Positions 51,653-61,068 of a DNA stretch of 64,000 bases are shown here, piece by piece. The notes under the pieces are model-generated. The model saw nothing but the letters and a program-made list of their open reading frames with translations, searched no databases and had not been told where the DNA came from. The position numbers and the translations under genes are program-made. The stretch spans positions 44,805 to 108,804 of the forward strand of contig NZ_JAPKNM010000019.1 in the NCBI RefSeq assembly GCF_026460985.1, read 5' to 3'. The first letter of the stretch is position 1. The number at the start of each line of letters is the position of its first letter. Source of the DNA: Sphingomonas sp. (GTDB lineage: Bacteria; Pseudomonadota; Alphaproteobacteria; Sphingomonadales; Sphingomonadaceae).

Positions 51653-52951
51653 ATGCTCGATCGCCTCAAGGCTCTCCAGACCCGTCCGTATCTCGTCGCG
51701 CTACTGCTGGGGCTCGCCGCCCAGTTGCTCTTCACGATCCATCTCGACCGGCCGAGCCGGATCATGTTCGACGAGGTCCATTACGTTCCCGCCGCGCATG
51801 CGCTGCTCGACCTGGAAGGACCGCGCAACGTCGAGCATCCCCTGGTGGGCAAGGAGCTGATCGGGGCGGGGATCGTATTGTTCGGCGACAATCCGTTCGG
51901 ATGGCGCGCCTTCACCACGCTCGCGGGCACCGCGACGGTGCTCGGCGCCTTCGCCTTCCTCTGGCTACTGCTCGGCTCGATGCGCGCCGCGCTCGTTGGC
52001 GCGGTGCTCACCGCGGTGAACCAGAGCGTCTACGTCCAGGCGCGCACGTCGATGCTCGACATCTTCCTCGGCGCCTTCCTCCTCTGGGCGATGGTGGTGA
52101 TGCTCTGGGCGATGAAGGGCAGCCCCGTCCAGGTCCGCCGCCGCTGGATCGGCGCGAGCGTGCTGCTTGGCCTCGCGGTCGGCACCAAATGGGCGGCGAT
52201 CCCCTATGTCGCGCTCGCCGGCTGCGCCTTCCTCGTCATCCGCCTCCGCGATGCGCGGCGGGCCAAGCGCCCGCTCAGATCCGCCTTCCCGGGCACGGAC
52301 CAGCCGCACTGGCCCGGCCTCGCGACGATCCCCGGCCTGCTGATCCTCGGCGCGGTGAGCATGGCCACCTATTTCGCGACCTTCTTCCCCGCCTTCTTCT
52401 ACGAACGCGATCCGCTCACCCTCGCCGGGCTGATCCCGCTCCAGAAGGAGATGTACGCGCTCCAGACCCAGGTGCTGGCCAAGCACACCTACCAGTCCGA
52501 CTGGTGGACCTGGCCGCTGATGATCCGGCCGATCTGGTATTTCTATGAGTGGGACCAAGGCGCCCAGCGCGGCGTGCTGCTGATCGGCAACCCGGTGATC
52601 ATGTGGGGTGGGCTGGTCGCGGTGCTCGCCTGCCTCTGGGCCTGGCTTCGCGAAAGGGCGATCGGGCCGCTGGCGGTGGCCCTGCTATGGATCGCCAGCC
52701 TGGCGATCTACGTCGTCATCCCCAAGTCGCTCGGTTTCTATTATTACTACCACCTCTCGGCGATCTTCCTGTGCCTCGCGCTCGCCGTCGCCTTCCATCA
52801 CTTCGACCGAGGCCGCAACAAGGGCCGCGAGGAATGGTTCGTCGCGGCCGCGATCGTCGCCTTCCTCTATTTCTACCCGATCCTCGCCGCCTCGCCGCTC
52901 GTCGACGCGCAGGGCTTCCGCAAATGGATGTGGTTCCCGACCTGGCCTTGA
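51653..52951 (+). CDS. Protein O-mannosyltransferase-like membrane glycosyltransferase (GT39)
   Basis: The 432-residue product is a polytopic enzyme of the dolichyl-phosphate-mannose:protein mannosyltransferase family. The first luminal/periplasmic loop has the acidic pair in SRIMFDEVHYVPAAHALL, then NVEHPLVGKELI. VQARTSMLDIFLGAFL, a WLLLGSM...AVL segment, and GTKWAAIPYVALAG follow; later helices end in SLGFYYYYHLSAIFL. It would transfer mannose from a polyprenyl phosphate onto exported proteins. The GT2-GtrA gene at 53102 could supply that donor. Confidence 0.9.
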   Translation: MLDRLKALQTRPYLVALLLGLAAQLLFTIHLDRPSRIMFDEVHYVPAAHALLDLEGPRNVEHPLVGKELIGAGIVLFGDNPFGWRAFTTLAGTATVLGAFAFLWLLLGSMRAALVGAVLTAVNQSVYVQARTSMLDIFLGAFLLWAMVVMLWAMKGSPVQVRRRWIGASVLLGLAVGTKWAAIPYVALAGCAFLVIRLRDARRAKRPLRSAFPGTDQPHWPGLATIPGLLILGAVSMATYFATFFPAFFYERDPLTLAGLIPLQKEMYALQTQVLAKHTYQSDWWTWPLMIRPIWYFYEWDQGAQRGVLLIGNPVIMWGGLVAVLACLWAWLRERAIGPLAVALLWIASLAIYVVIPKSLGFYYYYHLSAIFLCLALAVAFHHFDRGRNKGREEWFVAAAIVAFLYFYPILAASPLVDAQGFRKWMWFPTWP

Positions 52952-52958
52952 GCCGAAT

Positions 52959-53098
52959 CTCCTTCTCCCCCTGTGGGAGAAGGAAGGGGCCCGCTCGCGA
53001 AGCGAGTGGGAAGGATGAGGGGGATTGAGTCTCACTCCCCCTCACCCTTCCGCCGACTAAAGTCGGCTCCCTCCCTCTCCCACAAGGGGAGAGGGACC
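52959..53098. repeat. GC-rich repeat with GAA hairpins (second copy)
   Basis: The left part carries CTCGC-GAA-GCGAG between GGGGCCCG and TGGGAAGG; the right part carries GCCGAC-TAAA-GTCGGC between CCTTCC and TCCCTC. The flanks match 48075-48275, but the first stem differs. It lies between the convergent GT39-like and GT2-GtrA genes. Confidence 0.82.
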
Positions 53099-53101
53099 TT
53101 T

Positions 53102-54205
53102 CTAATACCGCCCCCAGGTGAAGCGCGACGACAGCGCGAAGTTCCACACCGCCGCCACCGCGATCCCGGCCAGCGCCGAAGCGCGCCAGTCGCCGTGCTG
53201 GACGTTGTGGAGGAAGGCCGAGACGCCGACATTCGCCGCCGCGCCCACCGCGCAGACCAGGCAGAAGCTCACCCAGCCGCCGATCAGTTCGCGCGCGCCC
53301 TTCAATCGCTGCCCGCGATAGGTGAGCGCGTTGTTGAGGAAGAAGTTGAAGGTCATCGCCACGATCGTCGCGATGATCGTGCCGGTGACGAAGGGCAGGC
53401 CCAACAGCCGGAACAGCACGCCGAGCACGAGGAAGTGGATCGCCGCCCCCAGCGCGCCGATCGCCGAGAACATCGCGAACCGCACCGGCACGACCTTGCC
53501 GAACATCCGGTCGTAGAGCGCGATCAGATATTCCATCGCGACGACGTGATCGAGCTTGCTCTCGCCCTCGGTGCGGATGCGGAAGGTATAGGGCAGCTCG
53601 CGGAACTTGAGCGGGTGCGGCGCCGCGGTCATGATGTCGAGCAGGATCTTGAAGCCGATCCCCGACAGCGTCGGGACGAGGCCGCGCACGATCTCGGTGC
53701 GGATCATGAAGAAGCCACTCATCGGATCGCTCAGATCGGCCTTGAGCACCTGCCGCGAGAGCCTGGTCGCGAAGGCGGACTTGGCGACGCGGTCGCGGTC
53801 CCATTCGCCGGTGCCGCCGCCCGCGACGAAACGCGAGCCGACCACCACCTCGAGGCTGTCGTCGCCTTCCAGCGCGTCGAGCATCGCGGGCAGGATCGTC
53901 TCGTCATGCTGGAGGTCGCCGTCGATCACCGCGACGAACGGCGCCGCGGTCGCGCACATGCCCTCGATGCACGCCGAGGAGAGCCCGCGCCGCCCGATCC
54001 GCTGGATCACCCGCACGCGCTTGTCGAGCCGCGCCAACTCGCGCGCCGCCTGCGCGGTGCCGTCCGGGCTGTCATCGTCGACGAAGATCGCTTCCCAGTT
54101 GCGCCCTTCGAGCGCCTGGTCGAGCTTCGCGATCAGAACGGGCACGTTCGCCCGCTCGTTGAACGTCGGGATGACGACCGCGAGCTCGAGCAGGTCGGGC
54201 GTCAC
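53102..54205 (-). CDS. GT2 polyprenyl-phosphate mannosyltransferase fused to GtrA
   Basis: The 367-residue product has a GT2 domain ([28 protein letters not shown], DxD-type [18 protein letters not shown]) like dolichol-phosphate mannose synthase, followed from about residue 235 by a four-helix GtrA-like domain ([23 protein letters not shown]...). It should make polyprenyl-phosphate mannose and may flip or anchor it. The GTG at 54205 overlaps the leuB stop (GTGA). Confidence 0.91.
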   Translation of the reverse strand: MTPDLLELAVVIPTFNERANVPVLIAKLDQALEGRNWEAIFVDDDSPDGTAQAARELARLDKRVRVIQRIGRRGLSSACIEGMCATAAPFVAVIDGDLQHDETILPAMLDALEGDDSLEVVVGSRFVAGGGTGEWDRDRVAKSAFATRLSRQVLKADLSDPMSGFFMIRTEIVRGLVPTLSGIGFKILLDIMTAAPHPLKFRELPYTFRIRTEGESKLDHVVAMEYLIALYDRMFGKVVPVRFAMFSAIGALGAAIHFLVLGVLFRLLGLPFVTGTIIATIVAMTFNFFLNNALTYRGQRLKGARELIGGWVSFCLVCAVGAAANVGVSAFLHNVQHGDWRASALAGIAVAAVWNFALSSRFTWGRY

Positions 54206-55254
54206 GCGAGCTCCCGCAGCACCGCGTCGCCCATCTCGGTCGTGCTCAGGCTGCCGCCCAGGTCGGCGGTCCGCGCACCCTTGGCGAGCGCGCCCGCGAC
54301 GGCCTTCTCGATCCGCTGCGCCGAGGCCTCGTCGCTCAGACTGTGCCGCAGCAGCAGCGCCGCCGAGAGGATCGCCGCGCACGGATTGGCCTTGCCCTGC
54401 CCAGCGATGTCGGGCGCGCTGCCGTGGATCGGCTCGTACATGCCGTTATCGCCGCTCCATGCGCGCAGCGACGCGGAGGGGAGCATCCCGATCGAGCCCG
54501 CGCACATGCTCGCCTGGTCGGAGAGGATGTCGCCGAACAGGTTGCCGGTGACGATCACGTCGAATTCACTGGGGCGCCGGACGAGCTGCATCGCGGCGTT
54601 ATCGACATACATGTGCGTCAATTCGATTTCAGGATATTGCGTGCTCATTTCATTGACCACGTCGCGCCACAGCTGCGAGGTCTCGAGCACGTTCGCCTTG
54701 TCGACCGAGCAGAGCTTCTTCTTGCGCCGCTTGGCCATCTCGAAGCCGACCCGGGCGATGCGCTCGACCTCGGCCTCGTCATAGCTCATCACGTCGAAGC
54801 CCTGGCGCAGGCCTTCGACGTTGGTGCGCCGGCCCTTCTCGCCGAAATAGACGTCGCCGGTGAGCTCGCGGACGATGACGATGTCTAGGTTGGCGACCAC
54901 CTCGGGCTTGAGCGGCGATGCGTCCTCCAGTCCGGGAAACAGCGTCGCCGGGCGGAGATTGGCGAACAGCCCCAGCTCGCGCCGGATGCCGAGCAACGCC
55001 GCCTCGGGGCGCAATTGCCGTTCGAGCGCCTCGAAGCGCGGATCGCCGATCGCGCCGAACAGCACCGCATTGGCGCGCTTGGCCAGCGCCAGCGTTTCAG
55101 GCGGAAGCGGCCGCCCCGATACGAGATAGGCCGCGCCGCCGACCGGCGCCTCCTCGAACTGCAGCCCGAGATCGAGCGCCTCGAGCACGCGGCGCGCCTG
55201 GGTGGTGACTTCGGGCCCGATCCCGTCGCCGGGCAGTACAGCAATCAGCGGCAT
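54202..55254 (-). CDS. leuB: 3-isopropylmalate dehydrogenase
   Basis: The 350-residue product catalyses the third step of leucine biosynthesis with NAD. It has [64 protein letters not shown], the catalytic [52 protein letters not shown] and [25 protein letters not shown] precedes the ATG. It is coupled to the GT2-GtrA gene, an unusual partner for it. Confidence 0.97.
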   Translation of the reverse strand: MPLIAVLPGDGIGPEVTTQARRVLEALDLGLQFEEAPVGGAAYLVSGRPLPPETLALAKRANAVLFGAIGDPRFEALERQLRPEAALLGIRRELGLFANLRPATLFPGLEDASPLKPEVVANLDIVIVRELTGDVYFGEKGRRTNVEGLRQGFDVMSYDEAEVERIARVGFEMAKRRKKKLCSVDKANVLETSQLWRDVVNEMSTQYPEIELTHMYVDNAAMQLVRRPSEFDVIVTGNLFGDILSDQASMCAGSIGMLPSASLRAWSGDNGMYEPIHGSAPDIAGQGKANPCAAILSAALLLRHSLSDEASAQRIEKAVAGALAKGARTADLGGSLSTTEMGDAVLRELA

Positions 55255-55327
55255 TGAGTTTCCCTATATTTCCCCTCCCTGCTCGCAGGGAGGGGAGTTC
55301 GGCGCCGCTTTGCCCACACCTTCCCCG

Positions 55328-56059
55328 TTACGCAACCGCCCGCATCAACCGGTCGACCAGCCGCGCGCGCGCCGCGACGATCTCGGCGCCCTTGCCGATC
55401 AGCAGGTCGCGCTGGAGGAAATGGCCGGTGAGCCGCAGCCCGTCGACGATGTCGTCCCATTCCGCCGCGCCGCCCGCGATCAGGAAGGGCGGCAGCCGCA
55501 GCAACTGGCGCTCATAGCCCTCCGCGCCCACGCGGCTCACCGCGACGCCGCTCTTCGGGCTCACGAACGCGAGATCGTCGTTGCGCCCCGTCGCCGCGCA
55601 GCGCCCCAGGTCGAGCCCGAAGCCGAGCTCGGCGAGCAGCAGCAGCTCGTAGCGCACCAGCGCCACCGACCAGCCCCGCGCGGCCGGCGCCGCCTCGATC
55701 GCCGAGAGCACGCCGTCCAGCGCCGAATAGAGCCGCGGATAGGGCTGGGCGTCGGGCAACGCTGCGGCGGTGAGCGCCGTCGCCCATTGCAGCGCCGCCG
55801 CGGGCAGCGGCTCGCCGAACAGGGGCGCGTGGCTGTGGATCAATTCGACGGTGAGGCTCGCGAGCTGCTCCTCGGTGCGCGACCGCCATTCGCCGAGGAT
55901 GAGGTTGGACGGCTGCAGCACCGGCCGCAGCGCCCGCGAACGCCCGCCGCGGACATAGCCCGGCTGGAGCCCGTCGCTTTCGGTCAGCGCGCGCACTACC
56001 GCCCCATGCTCGCCATGCGCACGGACGCTGAGGAGAATGGCTTCGGCGCGCAGATGCAT
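55328..56059 (-). CDS. recO: DNA repair protein RecO
   Basis: The 243-residue product has the RecO N-terminal OB fold ([73 protein letters not shown]), a helical middle, and a C-terminal part that in many RecO proteins binds zinc. Here the relevant region has one Cys (GRCAATGRN) only, so zinc may be absent. It loads RecA at gaps with RecF/RecR. The start at 56059 fits the family. Confidence 0.93.
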   Translation of the reverse strand: MHLRAEAILLSVRAHGEHGAVVRALTESDGLQPGYVRGGRSRALRPVLQPSNLILGEWRSRTEEQLASLTVELIHSHAPLFGEPLPAAALQWATALTAAALPDAQPYPRLYSALDGVLSAIEAAPAARGWSVALVRYELLLLAELGFGLDLGRCAATGRNDDLAFVSPKSGVAVSRVGAEGYERQLLRLPPFLIAGGAAEWDDIVDGLRLTGHFLQRDLLIGKGAEIVAARARLVDRLMRAVA

Positions 56060-56072
56060 GGGGAGTCCTACC

Positions 56073-56220
56073 AAATCCTCCCCGGAACGGGGAGGGGGAC
56101 CAGCCGCAGGCTGGTGGAGGGGGCCCGCCATCCGCGAGCGCATTGCTATGAGGAGAGCGGGGCCCCCCTCCACCACGCCACTGCATGGCGCGGTCCCCCT
56201 CCCCGTTCCGGGGAGGATTT
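56073..56220. repeat. GC-rich repeat with paired hairpins (CCTCCCCGG family, second copy)
   Basis: The outer arms AAATCCTCCCCGGAACGGGG and CCCCGTTCCGGGGAGGATTT are perfect inverses. Inside, ACCAGCC-GCA-GGCTGGT replaces the CGCCAC/GTGGCG hairpin of 39214-39348, with the same GGGGGACC and GGTGGAGGGGGC flanks. The right side has CGCCA-CTGCA-TGGCG. It lies between recO and the next leftward gene. Confidence 0.86.
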
Positions 56221-56223
56221 AGT

Positions 56224-57162
56224 TCACCCCCGCCGCAGCCGCTTCGCGAAACCCGAAAGCCCCGCACCCTGCACGGCCCGCTTCACCACAGCCACCGCGC
56301 CGTTGAACCCGCCCAGCGCCGCCATCACCGCCCGATTCCCCAGCGTCGGCCGCAGCAGCAGCAGGTCGACGCACGCCACCCCGCCGGTGGCGAACTGGCG
56401 CTTGTGCTGGCCCTCTCCCTCGGTGAAGTCGAACGCGGCGAAGCGCCCTTCCCCGAACAGGTCCTGCATCGCCTCGAGTTGGAGCACCGCGCCGGGCGAC
56501 CAGTCGTTGAACCGGGGATCGTGCCCGACATGGGCGTAGATCACCGTCTCGCCCTGGATCGGGCAATAGAGATAGGCCGCCGGCTCCCCCGCGATGTAGA
56601 GCAGCCAGGCACGCACCTGGTCGGCCGCGGCGAGCGCCCGCATCACTTCGAGGAACTCGGCGCCGTTGGGAAGTCCCGACCCCAGCAGCCGCTCCTGATA
56701 GGTCGTTGCCGAGATCGCCCGCGCCTCCGAGTGGAACGCCGCCAGTTCCTCAGCCGTCCGGAAGCGCCGCACGTCGAGCTGCCCGCCCGAGGCGCCCGCG
56801 ATCCTCTTCGCCTTGCGCTTGAGCCCCTGCCGCGCGTTCGACGACAGGCCGGCGAGCCACGCATCGAAGCCCCCGACGAAATCGAGATGATAGCGCGTGT
56901 AGCGCTGGCGCACGAAGGGCAGCATGCCCCCCGCCGCGGCGGCGAGCGCAGCCATCCGGTCCTCGGGCAGCGACGTCACCGAATAGCCGTCCGCGGCGCG
57001 ATCGAGCGGCGGCAGCGCGGGCACCGCGCCGCGCCGCGCCTCGGCGAGCGTCAGCGGCACGCGGACCAGCGACCGCCGCACCGCCAGCAGCGTCCGCGCG
57101 CCGATCTCGAACTTGAGCCGCACCGGCTGCGCCTCGGCCGCCACGTCACGCATCGCGTTCAC
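56224..57162 (-). CDS. GNAT/FemAB-like acyltransferase (BioF2-like)
   Basis: The 312-residue product belongs to the double-GNAT group known from polysaccharide clusters. RYHLDFVGGFDAWLAGLSSNARQGLKRKAKRI and AAYLYCPIQGETVIYAHVGHDPRFNDWSPGAVLQLEAMQDLFGEGRFAAFDFTEGEGQHKRQFATG match the C-terminal half of that family. The GTG at 57162 overlaps the stop of the deacetylase gene (GTGA). A role in cell-envelope sugar or peptide acylation is inferred. Confidence 0.85.
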   Translation of the reverse strand: MNAMRDVAAEAQPVRLKFEIGARTLLAVRRSLVRVPLTLAEARRGAVPALPPLDRAADGYSVTSLPEDRMAALAAAAGGMLPFVRQRYTRYHLDFVGGFDAWLAGLSSNARQGLKRKAKRIAGASGGQLDVRRFRTAEELAAFHSEARAISATTYQERLLGSGLPNGAEFLEVMRALAAADQVRAWLLYIAGEPAAYLYCPIQGETVIYAHVGHDPRFNDWSPGAVLQLEAMQDLFGEGRFAAFDFTEGEGQHKRQFATGGVACVDLLLLRPTLGNRAVMAALGGFNGAVAVVKRAVQGAGLSGFAKRLRRG

Positions 57163-58115
57163 GCCGCGCGCTCCTCGACCCAGTTCGACCAGAGCTGCTC
57201 GGCCTGGCGCAGCCGCGTGCGCAGCATGCTGGGCCCGAGCGGCGCATCGTCCCGCCCCAGCGCCAGTGCCGGCCGGTCGCCGAAATGCGCGGTCTCCAGC
57301 ACTTCCCGCCGTTCCGCGAGCATCCGGCAAAGCGCCTCGAAGCGGCGGACATGCACGGCATTGGCGCGGGTGCCCGCGCGGTTGGCGAGCTCGAAGCCGT
57401 GGCTCACCACCGTCACCGCGGCGTGCTCCGCGCGCACGGCGTGATCGAGCGCCGCCTTCATCTCGGCAGCCGAGAGCGCGCAGATCTGGAAGTGGCGCAG
57501 ATGCCCCCTCTGGTCCTCGATCAAAGTCACCGGCACTTCGATCACGCCGCGATGCGCGATCGGCGCGATCTGGCGCGGCGCGAGGCTGATCGCGCTCGGC
57601 CAGGGATGCTCGGAGCCGTTATGGCTCGAATCATAGGTGAATTCGAGCTGCGCGAGCGCCGCGAGCGTGTCGTCGCTCGCCGAATAGGATCCCGATCGGA
57701 ACGCGATCGGATCGGGCGCGCCCGCCGCCGTCAGCATGTCCGCGGCGCCCGCGATCAGCTCGACCTGTTCGGCCAGGCTATAGTCGATCAGCTCGAAGGG
57801 CCCGTAGGTCGCCCCCCTGTCGCCGGCATGCGCGCCTGTCCAGTTGGGATGGAGGTGCAGCTGCACTTCCTGCCCCGCCTCGAGGATCGATCCCACCACG
57901 CGCCGGATCGGATCGAGCCCATAGACGAGCGCCGGCATCGGATCGACGAAGAAGCACGCCTTCAGCCCGTGCGCCGCCAGCTGCGCCAGCTGCCAGCCTA
58001 TCCCCACGCCCGCCGGCTCCAACGAGCGCTGGACAATGGTCTCGGCGTCGTGCCCGGCGGTGTGGTGGCGCCACATCAGCTCGGTATCGACGGTCAGGAA
58101 GACGCGGGTCGGCAT
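57159..58115 (-). CDS. Polysaccharide deacetylase-family protein
   Basis: The 318-residue product has a NodB-type beginning (RVFLTVDTELMWRHH), with the metal-binding pair in EVQLHLHPNWTGAH. The loop with GSYSASDDTLAALAQLEFTYDSSHNGSEH follows. The short Asp/His motifs fit a zinc-dependent deacetylase of envelope polysaccharide. GGGAGG precedes the ATG at 58115. It is coupled to the BioF2-like gene; the pair may act on the same polysaccharide. Confidence 0.85.
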   Translation of the reverse strand: MPTRVFLTVDTELMWRHHTAGHDAETIVQRSLEPAGVGIGWQLAQLAAHGLKACFFVDPMPALVYGLDPIRRVVGSILEAGQEVQLHLHPNWTGAHAGDRGATYGPFELIDYSLAEQVELIAGAADMLTAAGAPDPIAFRSGSYSASDDTLAALAQLEFTYDSSHNGSEHPWPSAISLAPRQIAPIAHRGVIEVPVTLIEDQRGHLRHFQICALSAAEMKAALDHAVRAEHAAVTVVSHGFELANRAGTRANAVHVRRFEALCRMLAERREVLETAHFGDRPALALGRDDAPLGPSMLRTRLRQAEQLWSNWVEERAA

Positions 58116-58159
58116 GCTCCCTCCCCTAGCGGCGCGGAGTGAAGAAACTCCCAACCGCG

Positions 58160-60958
58160 CTACGGCTTGATCCCATAGCGCTTATAGTCCTCGTCGATCC
58201 GCGGCGCGATCATCCGCGCGGCGGCGAGATCGGCATCACCGCCCTCGGCGCCGGTCCGCTTGCGGATGAGGCCGCGCATGTAGAGGCTGGCGGCCATGTC
58301 GGGCACCTGCTCCAGCGCCGCGTCGAAATCCGCCAGGGCATCCTCCATGCGGCCGAGCCGGAAATAGACGAGGCCGCGGCTGTCGAGGATCGACGCCGGC
58401 TGCTCGCTCAGCTCGATCGCCTTGGTGCAGTCCTTCAGCGCGCTGTCGAGCGCGAGATTGCCGGTCGCCTTCAGCCAGCACCGCGAATTGAGCAGATCGG
58501 ACTTGCCCGGCGTGGCGGCGATCACCTTGTCGAGCAGCGCGATGCCCTCGTCCACGCGTCCGTCGTCAGCGAGCAATGTCGCCTGCCCGTTCAGATAGCT
58601 GTTCCTGTCGTCGCCGCCCTGGTCGGCGCGCTCGGCGAGCATCGCCAGCCCCTCGTCGCGCTTGCCCTGCTCGGCGAGCAGGCTCGCCACGCTTCCGACC
58701 GCCGAAGCCGAACCCGGATCGATCTCCAGCGCCGCGCGCGCATCGGCCATGGCGCGGCTGTCGTCCTTCAGCGCCGAATAGAGCCGCGAGCGCCACAGAT
58801 AGCGATCGGCGGTCGGCTCGAGCTCGATCGCCTTGGTCAGGTCCGCGATGGCGCCCTTGCGATCGTAGATGCGGTCGAGGAACCAGGCCCGATCGGAATA
58901 GCTCTCCGCCTCGTCGGGCTTCAGCGCGATCTGCTTCGCATAGACCGCCAGGATCGGATCGAGCGTCTTGCCGCGCCGCGCCGCCTCCAAATGCCGGAAG
59001 AGCGGCGGATGATCCTTGGGCGCGAGCGCCTTGAGCAGCCGCCCCTTGGCCTGCGTCACCTGCGCGCGCGTCGCGGGGATATCGGCCGGCAGGACTTCGG
59101 CGATGCCGGTGGTGGTGCGGTCATCCGCCGTCAGCCAGCCCCCTTCCAGCTTCACCTCGCGCTTGAGCGCCACCCCCGCCAGCATGGCCGGCAGCGTGCG
59201 ATCGCCCTCGACCTCGAAGCCCGCGCCGCCGTCGGGCAGGCGGATCCGCGTGCGCACGCGCGTATCGGCATAGCCGCCGCTGCTGACCGGGATCTCGCGC
59301 CATGCCGGGCGCGCCCGATCGGGCGAGAACTCGATATTGGAAACGGCATTGTCCAGCCCGACCCGGTAGCGGCCATTCTCCTTCGACCATTCCGGATAGG
59401 TGATGCCCGAAGCGGTCACCACCGCGGTGGCGCTGGCCTCGTCATATTTGAAGCTGCGCTCGACGGTCTCGGGCGCGTTCAGGAATCCGTTGACGATATT
59501 GTCGATGCCTTCGTCGAGTTCGTCCTTGCCCGTCTGGGCGCTCACGACGCGGAGCGCCTCGGCGCCTGCCCCCCGCACCGTCACGCGCACGGTATAGGGC
59601 ATCGGGAAATGGATGCCGGCGCGGCCGTCCAGCTCGATCTCGGCGTCGGTCATCGGCCGGGCATTGGGCCGCATCGGCATGTCGATCAGCCCCGCGCCTG
59701 CTTCCCGAAGCGGAAGTGCATGGCGGAAGGGCGGCACGTCGCCGAGGTCCTCGAGACGCGCGCCGCCGCCGGTACCGTCCAGCCACAGCGATTCGCCGGC
59801 GATCCTGGCGTGGACGATCACATGGTTGAAGGCGCCGGGCATGGGCAGGCGCTGCGGGAGCAGGTCGCCCAGATCGGTGCTGACCACCACCGCCTCGGCC
59901 TCGACCCCCAGCGCACGGAGCATCGCGAGCAGCAGCAGCGTCTTGGCCTTGCAGTCGCCATAGCGCGCCGACCAGGTCTGCGCGGGCGATTGCGGCACAT
60001 AGTCGCCGTTATCCATGCCCTTGAAGAGATAGCGGATCTTGTCCTGCACGGTCTGGAGCGCCATCGCCGCGCGCCGGCGCGGGTCGGTGGTGGCCGCCGC
60101 GATCCGCGCGACTTCGGCCGCGATCGGCCCGTCGGGCGCGATGCTGCCCTCGGTGCGATAATGCGCCGCCATGTCGCGCGACAGATCGGCCCAGTCGGCA
60201 TAGTCGGTCGCGTCGAGCATCGTCACCGGACGGAAGCGCAGCGGGGCATCGCCCGGCAGCTCGGCCGGCTTGGCGATCGGCATCTCGATCAGCAGTTCGT
60301 TATAGCCGTCCGGAGTCGTCACCGGCCGGACGTCGGGGAGCTTGCTATAGGCGCGCCAGCGCAGGTCCATCCCCTTGGGCCAGAGCAGCCGCGCCCGGCC
60401 GAACTGCAGCCGCATCGGCGCGGGCAGCAGCCCTGCCGCCGATTGCACATGGCCGTGCAGCGCCGGATCCTTGCGCGTCACCGAGAAGCTGACGCGCAGC
60501 ACGTCGCCCACGCGCAGCCCTTCGACGGGCAAGGTGGCGGTGAGCATCCCGTTCAACGTCGCCCGTTCGAGCTGCTGCTCGCGCTGGAGGACGTTCAGGC
60601 CCTTGCCGCCGGCCAGCGCGTCGATACGCTCGGCGCCGCGGATGATCTCGATGCGGTGGATCGTCAGGTCGCCCTTGGCGGGATCCCAGGGCAGCGGGAT
60701 CGTGCCGGCCTGCGTCAGGACCTGGGGCGAGGCGATGCGCATCGCCATGTCGGCATAGACCCAGACCTGCCCCTTCTCGAAGCGCTGCTGCTGGTCCATC
60801 ACCAGCAGGATGGGATCCGCGTCGCCGAGCTTCGAGACGTCGATCGGCGGCGCGGGCTTCACCCAGGCGGGCGCCGGCTGGTAAAGCGGCTTGTCGCCGG
60901 CCCATGCCAAAGCCGGGACGCACGCCAACGCCACCGCAACACTCATTTCCCGCAACAT
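58160..60958 (-). CDS. Exported DUF3857/transglutaminase-like protein with TPR repeats
   Basis: The 932-residue product has a leader (MLREMSVAVALACVPALAWAG), a DUF3857 beta region, and a transglutaminase-like core with Cys in SARYGDCKAKTLLLLAMLRALGVEAEAVVV and His in FNHVIVHARIAGESLWLDGTG. After a DUF3858-like part, tetratricopeptide repeats start near residue 680 (PDEAESYSDRAWFLDRIYDRKGAIADLTKAIELEP) and run to the end. Probably periplasmic or secreted; cross-linking or peptidase activity is possible, substrate unknown. Confidence 0.87.
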   Translation of the reverse strand: MLREMSVAVALACVPALAWAGDKPLYQPAPAWVKPAPPIDVSKLGDADPILLVMDQQQRFEKGQVWVYADMAMRIASPQVLTQAGTIPLPWDPAKGDLTIHRIEIIRGAERIDALAGGKGLNVLQREQQLERATLNGMLTATLPVEGLRVGDVLRVSFSVTRKDPALHGHVQSAAGLLPAPMRLQFGRARLLWPKGMDLRWRAYSKLPDVRPVTTPDGYNELLIEMPIAKPAELPGDAPLRFRPVTMLDATDYADWADLSRDMAAHYRTEGSIAPDGPIAAEVARIAAATTDPRRRAAMALQTVQDKIRYLFKGMDNGDYVPQSPAQTWSARYGDCKAKTLLLLAMLRALGVEAEAVVVSTDLGDLLPQRLPMPGAFNHVIVHARIAGESLWLDGTGGGARLEDLGDVPPFRHALPLREAGAGLIDMPMRPNARPMTDAEIELDGRAGIHFPMPYTVRVTVRGAGAEALRVVSAQTGKDELDEGIDNIVNGFLNAPETVERSFKYDEASATAVVTASGITYPEWSKENGRYRVGLDNAVSNIEFSPDRARPAWREIPVSSGGYADTRVRTRIRLPDGGAGFEVEGDRTLPAMLAGVALKREVKLEGGWLTADDRTTTGIAEVLPADIPATRAQVTQAKGRLLKALAPKDHPPLFRHLEAARRGKTLDPILAVYAKQIALKPDEAESYSDRAWFLDRIYDRKGAIADLTKAIELEPTADRYLWRSRLYSALKDDSRAMADARAALEIDPGSASAVGSVASLLAEQGKRDEGLAMLAERADQGGDDRNSYLNGQATLLADDGRVDEGIALLDKVIAATPGKSDLLNSRCWLKATGNLALDSALKDCTKAIELSEQPASILDSRGLVYFRLGRMEDALADFDAALEQVPDMAASLYMRGLIRKRTGAEGGDADLAAARMIAPRIDEDYKRYGIKP

Positions 60959-61000
60959 GAAAGCCCCCGCTTGATTGCGGACGACCCTAACGCGTTTCCC

Positions 61001-61020
61001 GAGCCACTCAAGAGTGGTTC
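61001..61020. other. Inverted repeat in the uvrC-DUF3857 gap
   Basis: CCACTC (61004-61009) and GAGTGG (61012-61017) flank AA, and GA/TC pairs extend it with one mismatch. No T-run follows on either strand. It could be an operator or weak processing site. Confidence 0.35.
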
Positions 61021-61068
61021 AGGCGAGATTTCGGTGCAAATCCAGTGCAGAAAGCGCCGAGGCCGCCC

